From NCBI RefSeq assembly GCF_001293525.1, contig NZ_BBYR01000069.1, positions 1 to 64,000 of the forward strand: a stretch of 64,000 nt of DNA, in the 5' to 3' direction. Origin of the DNA: Pseudideonella sakaiensis (GTDB lineage: Bacteria > Pseudomonadota > Gammaproteobacteria > Burkholderiales > Burkholderiaceae_C). Shown here piece by piece: positions 7,135 to 15,292 of this stretch (position 1 is its first letter; every line of letters starts with the position of its first letter). Made by a program: the position numbers and the translations under genes. Under the pieces are notes generated by a model. The model did not search any database, was not told the DNA's origin, and saw nothing but the letters and a program-made list of their open reading frames with translations.

Positions 7135-9099
7135 TCAGGCGGCCGCGACCGGCGCGTCCAGCGCCGGCAGATGGTCGGGGGGCAGGCCGGCGACGGCGCG
7201 GGCCCACATGCGGTCGTACAGGGCCTCGAGGTCGCGCGCGAAACGCACGCCGTCGAACAACGGGCCATGGTCACGGCCGGCCGCCACGCGGGCCCGCAGC
7301 GCGGCGCGCGCGGCCGGGTCGGCGGCGAGCGCCTGCACGCGCTGCAGGTAGGCCTCGTCGCTGTCGCAGACGAGCTCCGGCAGGCCGAGGGTCGTCAGCA
7401 GGCTGGCGGCCACGCGCTGGGCGAAGGGCTCGCCGATGCGCGTCACCACCGGCACGCCGACCCACAGCGCCTCGCCGGCGGTGGTGTGGGCGTTGCACGG
7501 CCAGGCATCGAGGTAGAGGTCGGCACAGGCCAGGCGGCGCAGGTGCTCGTCGACGGGCAGCAGCGGCGCGAACACCAGCCGCTCGGGGTCGATGCCCCGC
7601 GCCTCGGCGGCGGCCCGCAACCGGGCCTCGACGTTGACGTTCCAGCGCAGCAGCCACAGCACCGCGTCGGGCAGCCGGCGCAGCAGCTCGCACCAGGTGT
7701 CGAAGACCTCCTCGGAGATCTTGTACGACTGGTGGAAGACGCACAGCAGCAGCTTGTCGGCCGGCGCGCCCCATTCGGCGCGGTCGGACGCGGCGACCTG
7801 CAGGCGCCGCGCGTCGTTCGGCTGGTAGCAGTGCGGCAGCTGGGCGATCTTCTCGCTGTAGTGGTCGGCGTGCGCCAGCGGAGTGACCACCGGGTCGCCG
7901 ATGAAGTAGTCGATGCAGTCGGCGCCGCTGGTGCCCGGGAAGCCGAGCCAGCTGACTTGCAGCGGCGCCGGCCGGTGCGCGACGGCGCGCATCGGCGCGT
8001 CGAAGGTCGCGCCCTTGAGGTCGACCAGGATGTCGATGCGGGCCTCGCGGATGCGCTCGGCGATCGCGCGCTGGGTCGCGCCGCGCAGTTCGACGAAGTG
8101 CTCGCAGGCGGCCTCGATGCGCGCGCGCATCGGGCTGCCGTCGTTCGGTCCGGCGGAGAACAGGCTGACCTCGTAGCGCCCGCGGTCGTGCGACTCCAGC
8201 ATCTGCGCCATCAGCTGGCTGGTGGCGTGCTGGTGGAAATCCGACGAGAGGTAGCCGATGCGCAGGCGCCCCGGATGCGCCCGCGCGCGCTGCAGCGGCA
8301 GCGGCACGACCTGCGCGGCGATGTGGCGCGCATGGTGGCGTGCCGCCTTCAGCTGGCGCCGCGGGTCGGTGTCGAGCACGGCGGCGGTGAAGGGCCCGGT
8401 CTCCATCGGCCGGCCCTCGGGCAGCGCATCGATGCGCCGGCACCACTCGGCCATCTCCTCGGCCGCCTGCGGCCAGCGGCCCGCCTCGCGCTCGTAGAAG
8501 ACCAGCTGGGCGCGGGCGGCCAGGTCGGCCTCGTCGAGGCCGAGCAGCAGCGCGGTGCGCACGCACTCGGCCGCCTCGGCCTTCATGCCCTTGTCCTTGA
8601 AGGCGATGCCCAGGCGGTAGTGCGTCGGCGCATCGTCCATCTTGTGGCCGAGCGCCTGCAGGAAGGCGGCGATCGCCTCGTCGTGGCGGCCGCAGCGGTG
8701 CTGCGCGACGCCCAGCGACAGCCAGTGCGCATGGTCGCGCGGCAGTTCGGCCGGCATCTCCGCCAGGCAGCGTGCGGCCTCGTCCGCGCGGCCGCGCTCG
8801 AGCAGCGCATGCGATTCCAGCGTGTAGGCCAGCGCGGTCGACGGGCGCCGGCCGCGCAGGCGCGTGGTGCGCTGCAGCGCGTGGTCCGAGCGGCCCGCGC
8901 GGATCAGCGCATGGGCCGCGGCCAGGCCGTAGGCCTCGTCGGCGGCGAGCTCGTAGGCCTGGTCGAAGGCGGCGGCGGCATCGGCCCAGCGGCCGGCGTC
9001 GCCGCGCGCGCGCCCTTCGGCCCAGCGCTCGTAGGCGCGACGCAGGCGCGGCGCGGCGCCGGGGGGCGGGGCGACGGGGGTGGGGAGGACCAGGGCCAT
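7135..9099 (-). CDS. SPINDLY/O-GlcNAc-transferase family glycosyltransferase with TPR repeats (GT41)
   Basis: 654 residues. About 230 N-terminal residues form TPR-like helix pairs (for example WADAAAAFDQAYELAADEA). The GT41 catalytic region follows: IGYLSSDFHQHATSQLMAQM, then PLQVSWLGFPGTSGADCIDY, YSEKIAQLPHCYQPND, VFHQSYKISEEV with the expected lysine, and NAHTTAGEALWVGVPVVT. GT41 enzymes transfer a sugar from a nucleotide donor to protein Ser/Thr in the cytoplasm. Closeness to two flagellin genes makes flagellin the obvious candidate substrate, but that is inference. Confidence 0.85.
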   Translation of the reverse strand: MALVLPTPVAPPPGAAPRLRRAYERWAEGRARGDAGRWADAAAAFDQAYELAADEAYGLAAAHALIRAGRSDHALQRTTRLRGRRPSTALAYTLESHALLERGRADEAARCLAEMPAELPRDHAHWLSLGVAQHRCGRHDEAIAAFLQALGHKMDDAPTHYRLGIAFKDKGMKAEAAECVRTALLLGLDEADLAARAQLVFYEREAGRWPQAAEEMAEWCRRIDALPEGRPMETGPFTAAVLDTDPRRQLKAARHHARHIAAQVVPLPLQRARAHPGRLRIGYLSSDFHQHATSQLMAQMLESHDRGRYEVSLFSAGPNDGSPMRARIEAACEHFVELRGATQRAIAERIREARIDILVDLKGATFDAPMRAVAHRPAPLQVSWLGFPGTSGADCIDYFIGDPVVTPLAHADHYSEKIAQLPHCYQPNDARRLQVAASDRAEWGAPADKLLLCVFHQSYKISEEVFDTWCELLRRLPDAVLWLLRWNVNVEARLRAAAEARGIDPERLVFAPLLPVDEHLRRLACADLYLDAWPCNAHTTAGEALWVGVPVVTRIGEPFAQRVAASLLTTLGLPELVCDSDEAYLQRVQALAADPAARAALRARVAAGRDHGPLFDGVRFARDLEALYDRMWARAVAGLPPDHLPALDAPVAAA

Positions 9100-9227
9100 G
9101 GTGCGGCGCCCGCGACGGCGGGCGGAACGAGCGGATGCGTCAGCCTAAGGCGGGGCGCCAGCGGCGATGCCCCGAAAAGCGCCACCGCGGCGGGGCAGTT
9201 GCCGGGCCGGGGCACGCCGGTCCTGCG

Positions 9228-9266
9228 CGGCCGTCCCGGGCGGCCGTCCCGGGCGGCCGTCCTGCG
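9228..9266. repeat. 13-bp tandem repeat in the intergenic region between glycosyltransferase genes
   Basis: Three consecutive 13-bp units beginning CGGCCGTCC lie between the OGT-like gene (start 9099) and the next minus-strand glycosyltransferase (end 9303). The first two units are identical; the third differs at its 3' end. A looser GCGCGCCCG repetition follows to about 9290. No promoter or gene was recognised in this 203-bp gap. Confidence 0.55.
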
Positions 9267-9302
9267 CGCCCGCCCTGCGCGCCCGTTCCGCGCGCGGTCC
9301 CG

Positions 9303-10373
9303 TCAGCGCGCAGGCGGGATCCCCGCCGCGGCCCGCCACGCGGCCGCGCGCTCGCGCCAGGTGGCGGCGGCCGCGGCCTGGCCGAGGCTCTCGTGGAAGG
9401 CCGCCAGGTTGTGCGCCGCGAGGTAGCTGCCGCGGCCCTGGACGCTGTCGGGCAGCAGCGGCCGCTCGCCGATCTCGATCGCGCGCAGCCAGGCCGCCTC
9501 GATCATCGGCAGGCGTTCCAGCGCGCGGGCCGGGTCGGCCAGCGCCGCATCGAGCAGCAGGTCGCCGAGCACGAAATGGAAATCGGGCGACTCGGCCCAG
9601 TGCGGCTGCTCGTCGGCCGCCAGCGCCAGCGCCTCGGCATGGCGGCCCAGGCGCTTCAGCGTGACCATCCAGCGCAGGACCAGGTCGTGGCGCCAGGCCG
9701 CGCCGGCGGCGACGCCGCGCGCCGCGGCGGCGTAGTGTGGTGCCGCGCCGGCGACGTCGCCGTCGACCTCGTGGTCCTTGCCGAGCTGGTACTGCAGGTA
9801 GGCATCGCCGGGCGCCTCGGCCAGCGCCTGCACGAGCAGGCGGCGGTTGCGCCCGCGCTTGGCCGCGTGCTGCTGCGGCAGGTAGCCGTCGTGGCCGATG
9901 CGCAGCGGCAGCCGGCGCCGCGGCCCGGACCACACCGGCTGCTCGTGGATGCGGCCCGCATAGCCGACGCCGGCCGGCAGCAGCCGCGGCAGCCAGCTCG
10001 GCGCCAGCAGCCGGCCGCCGCGTCCGTCGTCGATCTCGCTGTCCACCGGGACCAGGCCCACGAACCCGGGCGCGGTGTCACGCAGCGCCGCCAGGCACTC
10101 GGCCCCGCCGGCGATCCACTCGTCGGCGTCCAGCACCAGCCGCCACGGGGCCGCGCTGAGCGCCAGCGCGCGGTTGCGCGCCGCCGCGAAGTCGTCCTCC
10201 CACGCGAAGGTGGCGACGCGCGCGCCGGCGGCCTGCGCGATGGCCACCGTGTCGTCGGTGGAGCCGGTGTCGAGCACGCACAGCTCGTCGACCCAGGGCC
10301 GTGCGCTGTCCAGGCAGCGCGCCAGGCAGCGCGACTCGTTGCGCACGATCATCACCAGGGCCAGCGGATACAT
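9303..10373 (-). CDS. family 2 glycosyltransferase (SunS-like) with a C-terminal helical repeat region
   Basis: 356 residues. The N-terminus LALVMIVRNESRCLARCL, then VLDTGSTDDTVAIA and LVLDADEWI, is the hallmark of the GT2 subgroup that contains SunS-type protein glycosyltransferases. The acidic DADEW motif would bind the metal and nucleotide sugar. From about residue 190 the sequence becomes helical and TPR-like (YLQYQLGKDHEVDGD). It is divergent from fliC1 across a 376-bp intergenic region. With the GT41 gene it makes two enzymes here whose relatives act on proteins, which supports a flagellin-modification role. Confidence 0.75.
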   Translation of the reverse strand: MYPLALVMIVRNESRCLARCLDSARPWVDELCVLDTGSTDDTVAIAQAAGARVATFAWEDDFAAARNRALALSAAPWRLVLDADEWIAGGAECLAALRDTAPGFVGLVPVDSEIDDGRGGRLLAPSWLPRLLPAGVGYAGRIHEQPVWSGPRRRLPLRIGHDGYLPQQHAAKRGRNRRLLVQALAEAPGDAYLQYQLGKDHEVDGDVAGAAPHYAAAARGVAAGAAWRHDLVLRWMVTLKRLGRHAEALALAADEQPHWAESPDFHFVLGDLLLDAALADPARALERLPMIEAAWLRAIEIGERPLLPDSVQGRGSYLAAHNLAAFHESLGQAAAAATWRERAAAWRAAAGIPPAR

Positions 10374-10511
10374 GGCGAGGATTGTGCGCGCCGGCCGCGC
10401 CGCGCGGGGCGCTGCCGACCGCGGCCGCTCGCGCGAGGAAGCGGCCGGCGGCCCCGCTTTTCGCCGCTTCGCCGCGCGGGCGAGGCGTCAAGGAATTTTG
10501 CGGGGGCGCCC

Positions 10512-10539
10512 TCAAGTTCCGCGAAACCGCCTCCGATAA
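10512..10539 (+). promoter_or_regulatory. sigma-28-like promoter for fliC1 in a 376-bp leader region
   Basis: TCAAG at 10512-10516 is followed after 16 bases (counted from TCAA) by TCCGATAA at 10532-10539, close to the flagellar sigma factor FliA consensus (TAAA, 15 bases, GCCGATAA). It lies about 210 bases before the fliC1 ATG, leaving a long 5' leader. The leader ends in a short CCGGC/GCCGG hairpin near 10710 and an AAGGAG ribosome site at 10735-10740. The rest of the 10374-10749 gap shows no gene. Confidence 0.65.
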
Positions 10540-10749
10540 GCATCCCAACGGTGATCACAAGCCGTTCCGGATAGCCGGTCCGAACCGAGCCCGCCCAGGC
10601 AGGCGACGAGGACGACCAGCACGGTTGGTGCCGGTGGGCGGGATGACCGTCTCGTGCACCGGTAAATGCGACGAAGCGCGGGCCGGACGCCCGGACTTCC
10701 GAGTTGACGCCGGCTAAGCCGGGAACTGTTTCTTAAGGAGTGCCTCATC

Positions 10750-11556
10750 ATGGCCGCTACGATCAATACCAACGTCCAGTCGATCAACGCCCAGCGCAAC
10801 CTGTCGGCTTCGCAGGGCTCGCTGTCCACCTCGATGCAGCGCCTGTCGTCGGGCCTGCGGATCAACTCCGCGAAGGACGATGCCGCCGGCCTGGCCATCG
10901 CCGACCGCATGAACGCCCAGGTGCGCGGCATCAACGTCGCGATCCGCAACGCCAACGACGGCATCTCGCTGGCGCAGACCGCCGAAGGCGCGCTGTCCAC
11001 CGTCACCGACGTGCTGCAGCGCATGCGTGAACTCGCGGTGCAGGCCCAGAACGGCAGCAACGGCACCTCCGACCGCGCCAACCTCGACACCGAGTTCCAG
11101 CAGCTGAACGAGGAAATCACCCGCATCGCCGGCCAGACCAAGTTCAACGGCACCGCGATCGTCGGCGCCAGCGCCGGCGCCCAGACCTTCCAGGTCGGCG
11201 CCAACAACGGCGACACGCTGACCATCACGACCAGCCAGGTCTCGGCGCTGTCCGGCAACAGCATCACCTCGGCGTCGAACGCCTCGACGGCGCTGGCCGC
11301 GATCGACACCAAGCTGGACTCGATCACGACCGACCGTGCGACCTACGGCGCGATGATGAACCGCTTCCAGTTCACCATCCAGAACCTGCAGACCACGAAC
11401 GAGAACCAGACGGCCGCCCGCGGCCGCATCATGGACACCGACTTCGCGGTGGAAACCGCCAACCTGTCGCGTGCGCAGATCCTGCAGCAGGCCGGCACGG
11501 CGATGGTGGCGCAGGCCAACCAGCTGCCGCAGCAGGTGCTGTCGCTGCTGCGCTGA
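10750..11556 (+). CDS. fliC: flagellin 1
   Basis: 268 residues, the subunit of the flagellar filament. The conserved D0/D1 N-terminus is present (INTNVQSINAQRNL, then SSGLRINSAKDDAAGLAIAD), as is the C-terminus (AVETANLSRAQILQQAGTAM, ending LPQQVLSLLR). The middle is only about 80 residues, so the D2/D3 surface domains are minimal. That middle is rich in Ser/Thr and could offer O-glycosylation sites. The start has AAGGAG 9 bases upstream and a sigma-28-like promoter. It is closely similar to the next gene, with long identical DNA stretches. Confidence 0.97.
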   Translation: MAATINTNVQSINAQRNLSASQGSLSTSMQRLSSGLRINSAKDDAAGLAIADRMNAQVRGINVAIRNANDGISLAQTAEGALSTVTDVLQRMRELAVQAQNGSNGTSDRANLDTEFQQLNEEITRIAGQTKFNGTAIVGASAGAQTFQVGANNGDTLTITTSQVSALSGNSITSASNASTALAAIDTKLDSITTDRATYGAMMNRFQFTIQNLQTTNENQTAARGRIMDTDFAVETANLSRAQILQQAGTAMVAQANQLPQQVLSLLR

Positions 11557-11610
11557 TCGACGGCGGCGCGCCGGCCTCCGGGCCGGCAACGCCGCACCGG
11601 CGACCCCTGG

Positions 11611-11638
11611 GCGGGCCGCACCGAAAGGTGCGGCCCGC
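11611..11638 (+). terminator. strong hairpin between the two flagellin genes
   Basis: GCGGGCCGCACC (11611-11622) pairs perfectly with GGTGCGGCCCGC (11627-11638) around a stable GAAA tetraloop, giving a 12-bp stem 54 bases after the fliC1 stop. A short T-containing run (TCGTCGTTT) follows. It is probably a rho-independent terminator, or an RNA-stabilising structure for the abundant fliC1 message, that separates fliC1 from fliC2. Confidence 0.75.
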
Positions 11639-11808
11639 TCGTCGTTTCGGCCCGCCCGGCAGGGAACTGGACCGTCGGAACCCGCCTTATCGCCCGATCG
11701 CCGCCGCATCCGCCACGGAACAATGCATCTCACGGGCCGTCATTGGGAAGGGCCTGAAGCCGCCGGACCGCTCCCGGCAGTGTGAACGGACCATTCAGAG
11801 GTGCTTCT

Positions 11809-12615
11809 ATGGCGCAAACCATCAACACGAATGTCGCGTCGCTGAACGCTCAGCGCAACCTGTCGATGTCGCAGAACTCGCTGTCGACCTCGATGCAGCG
11901 GCTGTCCTCCGGCCTGCGGGTCAACTCCGCGAAGGACGACGCCGCCGGCCTGGCCATCGCCGACCGCATGAACGCCCAGGTGCGCGGCATCAACGTCGCG
12001 ATCCGCAACGCCAACGACGGCATCTCGCTGGCACAGACGGCCGAAGGCGCGCTGTCCACCGTCACCGACGTGCTGCAGCGCATGCGTGAGCTCGCGGTGC
12101 AGGCCCAGAACGGCAGCAACGGCACCTCCGACCGCGCCAACCTCGACGCCGAGTACCAGCAGCTGAACGAGGAAATCACCCGGATCGCCACGCAGACCAA
12201 GTTCAACGGCACCGCGATCGTCGGCGTCAGCGCCGGTGGCACCACCTTCCAGGTCGGCGCCAACAACGGCGACACGCTGACCATCACGACCAGCCAGGTC
12301 ACCTCGGTCGGCGGGGGCATCACCACCGCCTCCGCCGCGTCGACCGCGCTGGCCGCGATCGACACCAAGCTCGACGCGATCACCACCGACCGCGCGAACT
12401 ACGGTGCGCTGATGAACCGCTTCCAGTTCGCGATCCAGAACCTGGCGACCACCAGCGAGAACCAGAGCGCCGCCCGCGGCCGCATCATGGACGCCGACTT
12501 CGCGGTGGAAACCGCCAACCTGTCGCGTGCCCAGATCCTGCAGCAGGCCGGCACCGCGATGGTCACGCAGGCGAACCAGCTGCCGCAGCAGGTGCTGTCG
12601 CTGCTCAAGGGCTGA
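11809..12615 (+). CDS. fliC: flagellin 2
   Basis: 268 residues, the same length as flagellin 1. The conserved ends are almost identical, and the centre differs mainly by scattered substitutions. The ATG at 11809 was chosen because the alignment with flagellin 1 starts there and AGAGG lies 7 bases upstream; an in-frame GTG further upstream (11782) was rejected. No sigma-28 box was found between the fliC1 terminator and this start, so its expression control may differ from that of fliC1. The shared stretches around codons 45-110 suggest recent duplication or gene conversion. Confidence 0.97.
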   Translation: MAQTINTNVASLNAQRNLSMSQNSLSTSMQRLSSGLRVNSAKDDAAGLAIADRMNAQVRGINVAIRNANDGISLAQTAEGALSTVTDVLQRMRELAVQAQNGSNGTSDRANLDAEYQQLNEEITRIATQTKFNGTAIVGVSAGGTTFQVGANNGDTLTITTSQVTSVGGGITTASAASTALAAIDTKLDAITTDRANYGALMNRFQFAIQNLATTSENQSAARGRIMDADFAVETANLSRAQILQQAGTAMVTQANQLPQQVLSLLKG

Positions 12616-12631
12616 GGCCGCGCCGGCCGGC

Positions 12632-12658
12632 TCAAGTCCGGCCCCGCCGCGCCGATAC
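12632..12658 (+). promoter_or_regulatory. sigma-28-like promoter for fliD
   Basis: TCAA at 12632-12635, 15 bases, then GCCGATAC at 12651-12658. Spacing and -10 sequence match the FliA consensus very well. It lies 17 bases after the fliC2 stop and about 95 bases before the fliD ATG, so the filament-cap gene can be transcribed independently of flagellin. Confidence 0.8.
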
Positions 12659-12751
12659 ACCGTCGAGCGGCTCGTCCGTTTCCCTTCCACGAGGCGCCTG
12701 CGGGACCTGATCGTCCCGCCGGCGCTTCGGCACATCCGAGGATTCCTGGTC

Positions 12752-14167
12752 ATGGCAGGCACCATCAGCTCCGCCGGCATCGGCAGTGGTCTCGACGTCG
12801 CGACCATCGTGTCGCAGCTGATGTCGATCGAGAAACAGCCGCTGAAGCAGCTGCAGACGCAGGCCAGCACGACCCAGTCGCAGATCTCCGAGGTCGGCAA
12901 GATCTCGAGCGCGCTGTCCACCTTGCGCGAGCTGTCGACCAAGCTCGCCTCCAGCACCTTCTGGGCGCAGACCACCGCGAAATCCAGCGACGCCGCGGTC
13001 TCGATCACCAACGACGGCACGGCCAAGCCGGCGACCTATTCGGTCGCCGTCAGCTCGCTCGCGTCGGCGCAGGCCGTCGTCGGCACGCAGCGCTTCGCCG
13101 CCACCACCGACACGGTCGGCAGCGGCACGCTGAGCATCGCGCTCGGCAGCTGGAGCGCCGACGGCAACAGCTTCAACGGCCGCACGCCGGCGTCCAGCGT
13201 CGACGTGGTGATCGAGGACGGCGACACGCTCGCGACGCTGCGCGACAAGATCAACGCCTCCGGCGGCGGCGTCACCGCGTCGATCCTGACCGACAGCACC
13301 GGCTCGCGCCTGGTGATGCGCTCGAAGGACACCGGCGCGGCCAACGGCTTCTCGGTCACGGTGGCCGGCGGCAGCGGCGGGGTGGCCAACCTGGGCTACG
13401 CGCCCGGCGCCAAGAGCGCCACCCTCACCTCCAGCGCCGCCGACAGCGTCGCGACGATCGACGGCATCGAGGTGCGCTCGGCCAGCAAGCAGCTCACCAA
13501 CGTGCTGGACGGCGTCTCGCTGACGCTGAACGCGGTCACGACCACGCCGGTGACGGCCACCGTCAGCAGCGACACCGACGCGATCAAGAAGGCCATCACC
13601 GACTTCGCCGCCGCCTACACCAGCGTCGCGACGCTGATCGCCAACGACACCAAGTACGACGCCGGCAGCAAGAAGGCCGGCGTGCTGCAGGGCGATTCGC
13701 TGATCACCGGCGCGCTGATGCGCATGCGCTCGACGCTGGGCAACGGCACCACCGCGAGCACGGTGTTCGCGCGCCTGTCCGACATCGGGCTGGAGCAGCA
13801 GCGCGACGGCTCGATCAAGGTGAACGACACCAAGCTCACGAACGCGGTCGCCAACGTCGACCAGCTGCGCGTGGCCTTCTCCAACCTGGACTCGGCCAAC
13901 CCCAGCAACAGCGGCTTCGCCAAGCAGTTCCAGAAGCTGGCCGACAGCCTGATCGGCGCCACCGGCAGCATCACCCAGCGCAGCACCGCGCTGAAGGACA
14001 AGCTGGAGCGCAACCAGGACCGCCAGGACGCGCTGAACGATCGCCTCGCGCGGGTGGAGGCGCGCCTGACCGCGCAGTACGGCGCGCTCGACACCAAGGT
14101 CAGCTCGGCCAACGCGCTGCAGAGCTACGTGTCGCAGCAGATCACGCAGTGGAACAAGGCGACCTGA
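12752..14167 (+). CDS. fliD: flagellar filament cap protein FliD (HAP2)
   Basis: 471 residues. FliD forms the cap that folds exported flagellin at the filament tip. Seen here are the N-terminal FliD signature (ISSAGIGSGLDVATIVSQLM), a coiled-coil-prone stretch after it, Ser/Thr-rich middle domains, and a C-terminal coiled coil (LNDRLARVEARLTAQYGALD) ending in SQQITQWNKAT. The ATG at 12752 has GAGG about 10 bases upstream. The frame is open further upstream but lacks conservation. It has its own sigma-28 promoter. Confidence 0.95.
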   Translation: MAGTISSAGIGSGLDVATIVSQLMSIEKQPLKQLQTQASTTQSQISEVGKISSALSTLRELSTKLASSTFWAQTTAKSSDAAVSITNDGTAKPATYSVAVSSLASAQAVVGTQRFAATTDTVGSGTLSIALGSWSADGNSFNGRTPASSVDVVIEDGDTLATLRDKINASGGGVTASILTDSTGSRLVMRSKDTGAANGFSVTVAGGSGGVANLGYAPGAKSATLTSSAADSVATIDGIEVRSASKQLTNVLDGVSLTLNAVTTTPVTATVSSDTDAIKKAITDFAAAYTSVATLIANDTKYDAGSKKAGVLQGDSLITGALMRMRSTLGNGTTASTVFARLSDIGLEQQRDGSIKVNDTKLTNAVANVDQLRVAFSNLDSANPSNSGFAKQFQKLADSLIGATGSITQRSTALKDKLERNQDRQDALNDRLARVEARLTAQYGALDTKVSSANALQSYVSQQITQWNKAT

Positions 14168-14438
14168 GCGGCGCGACGCCGCAGCCCCGCGCCTGACCCC
14201 CTCGACGGGCGGCCGCCGCGGCCGCCGTGCGGCCAGGCGCGGACCCCGCCGCATCCCGTGCGACCCGGTCTCGACGCCGCGATCGAACGCGCCGCCGCGC
14301 CCGCCGCAGGCCGCGCCACGCGCGTCCTCCTGCCCGCCCGGACCACCGTCGCGCGGTGTCGCGCGGGGACTCGCCCGGCCGCATGCACCCCGTTACACAC
14401 GACACCGAAGCGCCCGTCTTTTCGCCCCTGTTCCCGGC

Positions 14439-14465
14439 TCAAGCAGCGGCCGCCCGCGCCGATAC
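14439..14465 (+). promoter_or_regulatory. sigma-28-like promoter for fliS-fliT in a 332-bp gap
   Basis: TCAA at 14439-14442, 15 bases, then GCCGATAC at 14458-14465, the same arrangement as before fliD. It lies about 35 bases ahead of the fliS start and would drive fliST as a late flagellar unit. The rest of the 14168-14499 gap is GC-rich and shows no convincing gene. Confidence 0.8.
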
Positions 14466-14499
14466 TCCTGGCACCAGGACACAGCCCCCGCCCACCGCG

Positions 14500-14934
14500 A
14501 TGTACGCCCACATGTCCCCGTTCCGTTCCGCCAACCCGCGTTCCGCCGCCTCCGCCTATGCGCAGATCGGTCTCGAGAGCGGGGTCCAGTCCGCCGACCC
14601 GCACCTGCTGATCGGCATGCTGTTCGACGGCGCCCTCGAGGCGATCTCGCTGGCCCGCAAGGCCATCCAGGAGCGCTCCTACGAGGCCAAGTCGAAGGCG
14701 ATCACGCGGGCGCTGCGCATCGTCGACCAGGGGCTGCGCAGCAGCCTGAACATGAACAGCCAGCCGATGGCCGACGACCTCTGCGCGCTGTACAGCTTCG
14801 TGATCGACCAGCTCGGCCACGCCAACCTCAAGAACGACGACGCCGCGCTGCAGAACTGCAGCCGCGTGCTGAAGCCGCTGCGCGACGCGTGGTCGGACAT
14901 CCGCGGCAGCGTCGTCACCGGACCTTCCGCATGA
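14500..14934 (+). CDS. fliS: flagellin export chaperone FliS
   Basis: 144 residues, close to the family's usual 125-140. FliS binds the C-terminal helix of flagellin in the cytoplasm and prevents premature assembly. The core reads ADPHLLIGMLFDGALEAI, then AITRALRIVDQGLRSSLN and LCALYSFVIDQLGHANL, which is typical four-helix FliS. Start codons at 14500 and 14512 are both possible and neither has a strong ribosome site; the first was taken. The stop overlaps the fliT ATG (ATGA). Confidence 0.9.
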   Translation: MYAHMSPFRSANPRSAASAYAQIGLESGVQSADPHLLIGMLFDGALEAISLARKAIQERSYEAKSKAITRALRIVDQGLRSSLNMNSQPMADDLCALYSFVIDQLGHANLKNDDAALQNCSRVLKPLRDAWSDIRGSVVTGPSA

Positions 14935-15269
14935 TCTCCTCTTTCTGGACGCAGGCGACTGCGCTCGATCCCATGAACGCCAATCTGCTCAACTACTACG
15001 AAGCCATCGAGCGGGCGAGCCACGACATGCTCGAGGCCGCGCGCACCGGCAACTGGGACGAGGTGGTCAAGCTCGAAGGGGCCTGCGCCGTGCTGATCTC
15101 CCAGCTCAAGCACGCCGCCTCGCAGCAGCCGCTGGAGGCCGAGGAGGCGCAGCTGAAGACGCGTATCATGCAGCGCATCCTCGTCAACGATGCCGAGATC
15201 CGCTCGCTGGCCGAGCCCTGGCTGGACGACCTCGACGAGATGGTCGGCGGCCAGCCCACCGTCCACTGA
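14931..15269 (+). CDS. fliT: flagellar chaperone FliT
   Basis: 112 residues. A small helical protein with the FliT layout: NLLNYYEAIERASHDMLEAA at the N-terminus, then NWDEVVKLEGACAVLI and an acidic C-terminal helix (AEPWLDDLDEM). FliT chaperones FliD and in enterobacteria also restrains the master regulator. The family is weakly conserved, so the call leans on the ATGA coupling to fliS and the position after fliD-fliS. An in-frame ATG near 14973 is a less likely start. Confidence 0.85.
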   Translation: MISSFWTQATALDPMNANLLNYYEAIERASHDMLEAARTGNWDEVVKLEGACAVLISQLKHAASQQPLEAEEAQLKTRIMQRILVNDAEIRSLAEPWLDDLDEMVGGQPTVH

Positions 15270-15292
15270 CACCCCCTCCCCCGCCCGCCGCC

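Noticed and set aside
5560-9426. A plus-strand open frame of almost 1300 codons opposite the glycosyltransferase genes
   Set aside because: Composition is Arg/Ala/Gly-rich without any domain, and the minus-strand frames carry clear GT41 and CgeB-like motifs. It is a high-GC shadow.
14227-14499. Upstream in-frame extension of fliS
   Set aside because: It would cross the sigma-28 promoter and encodes only Arg/Ala/Pro residues not found in FliS.
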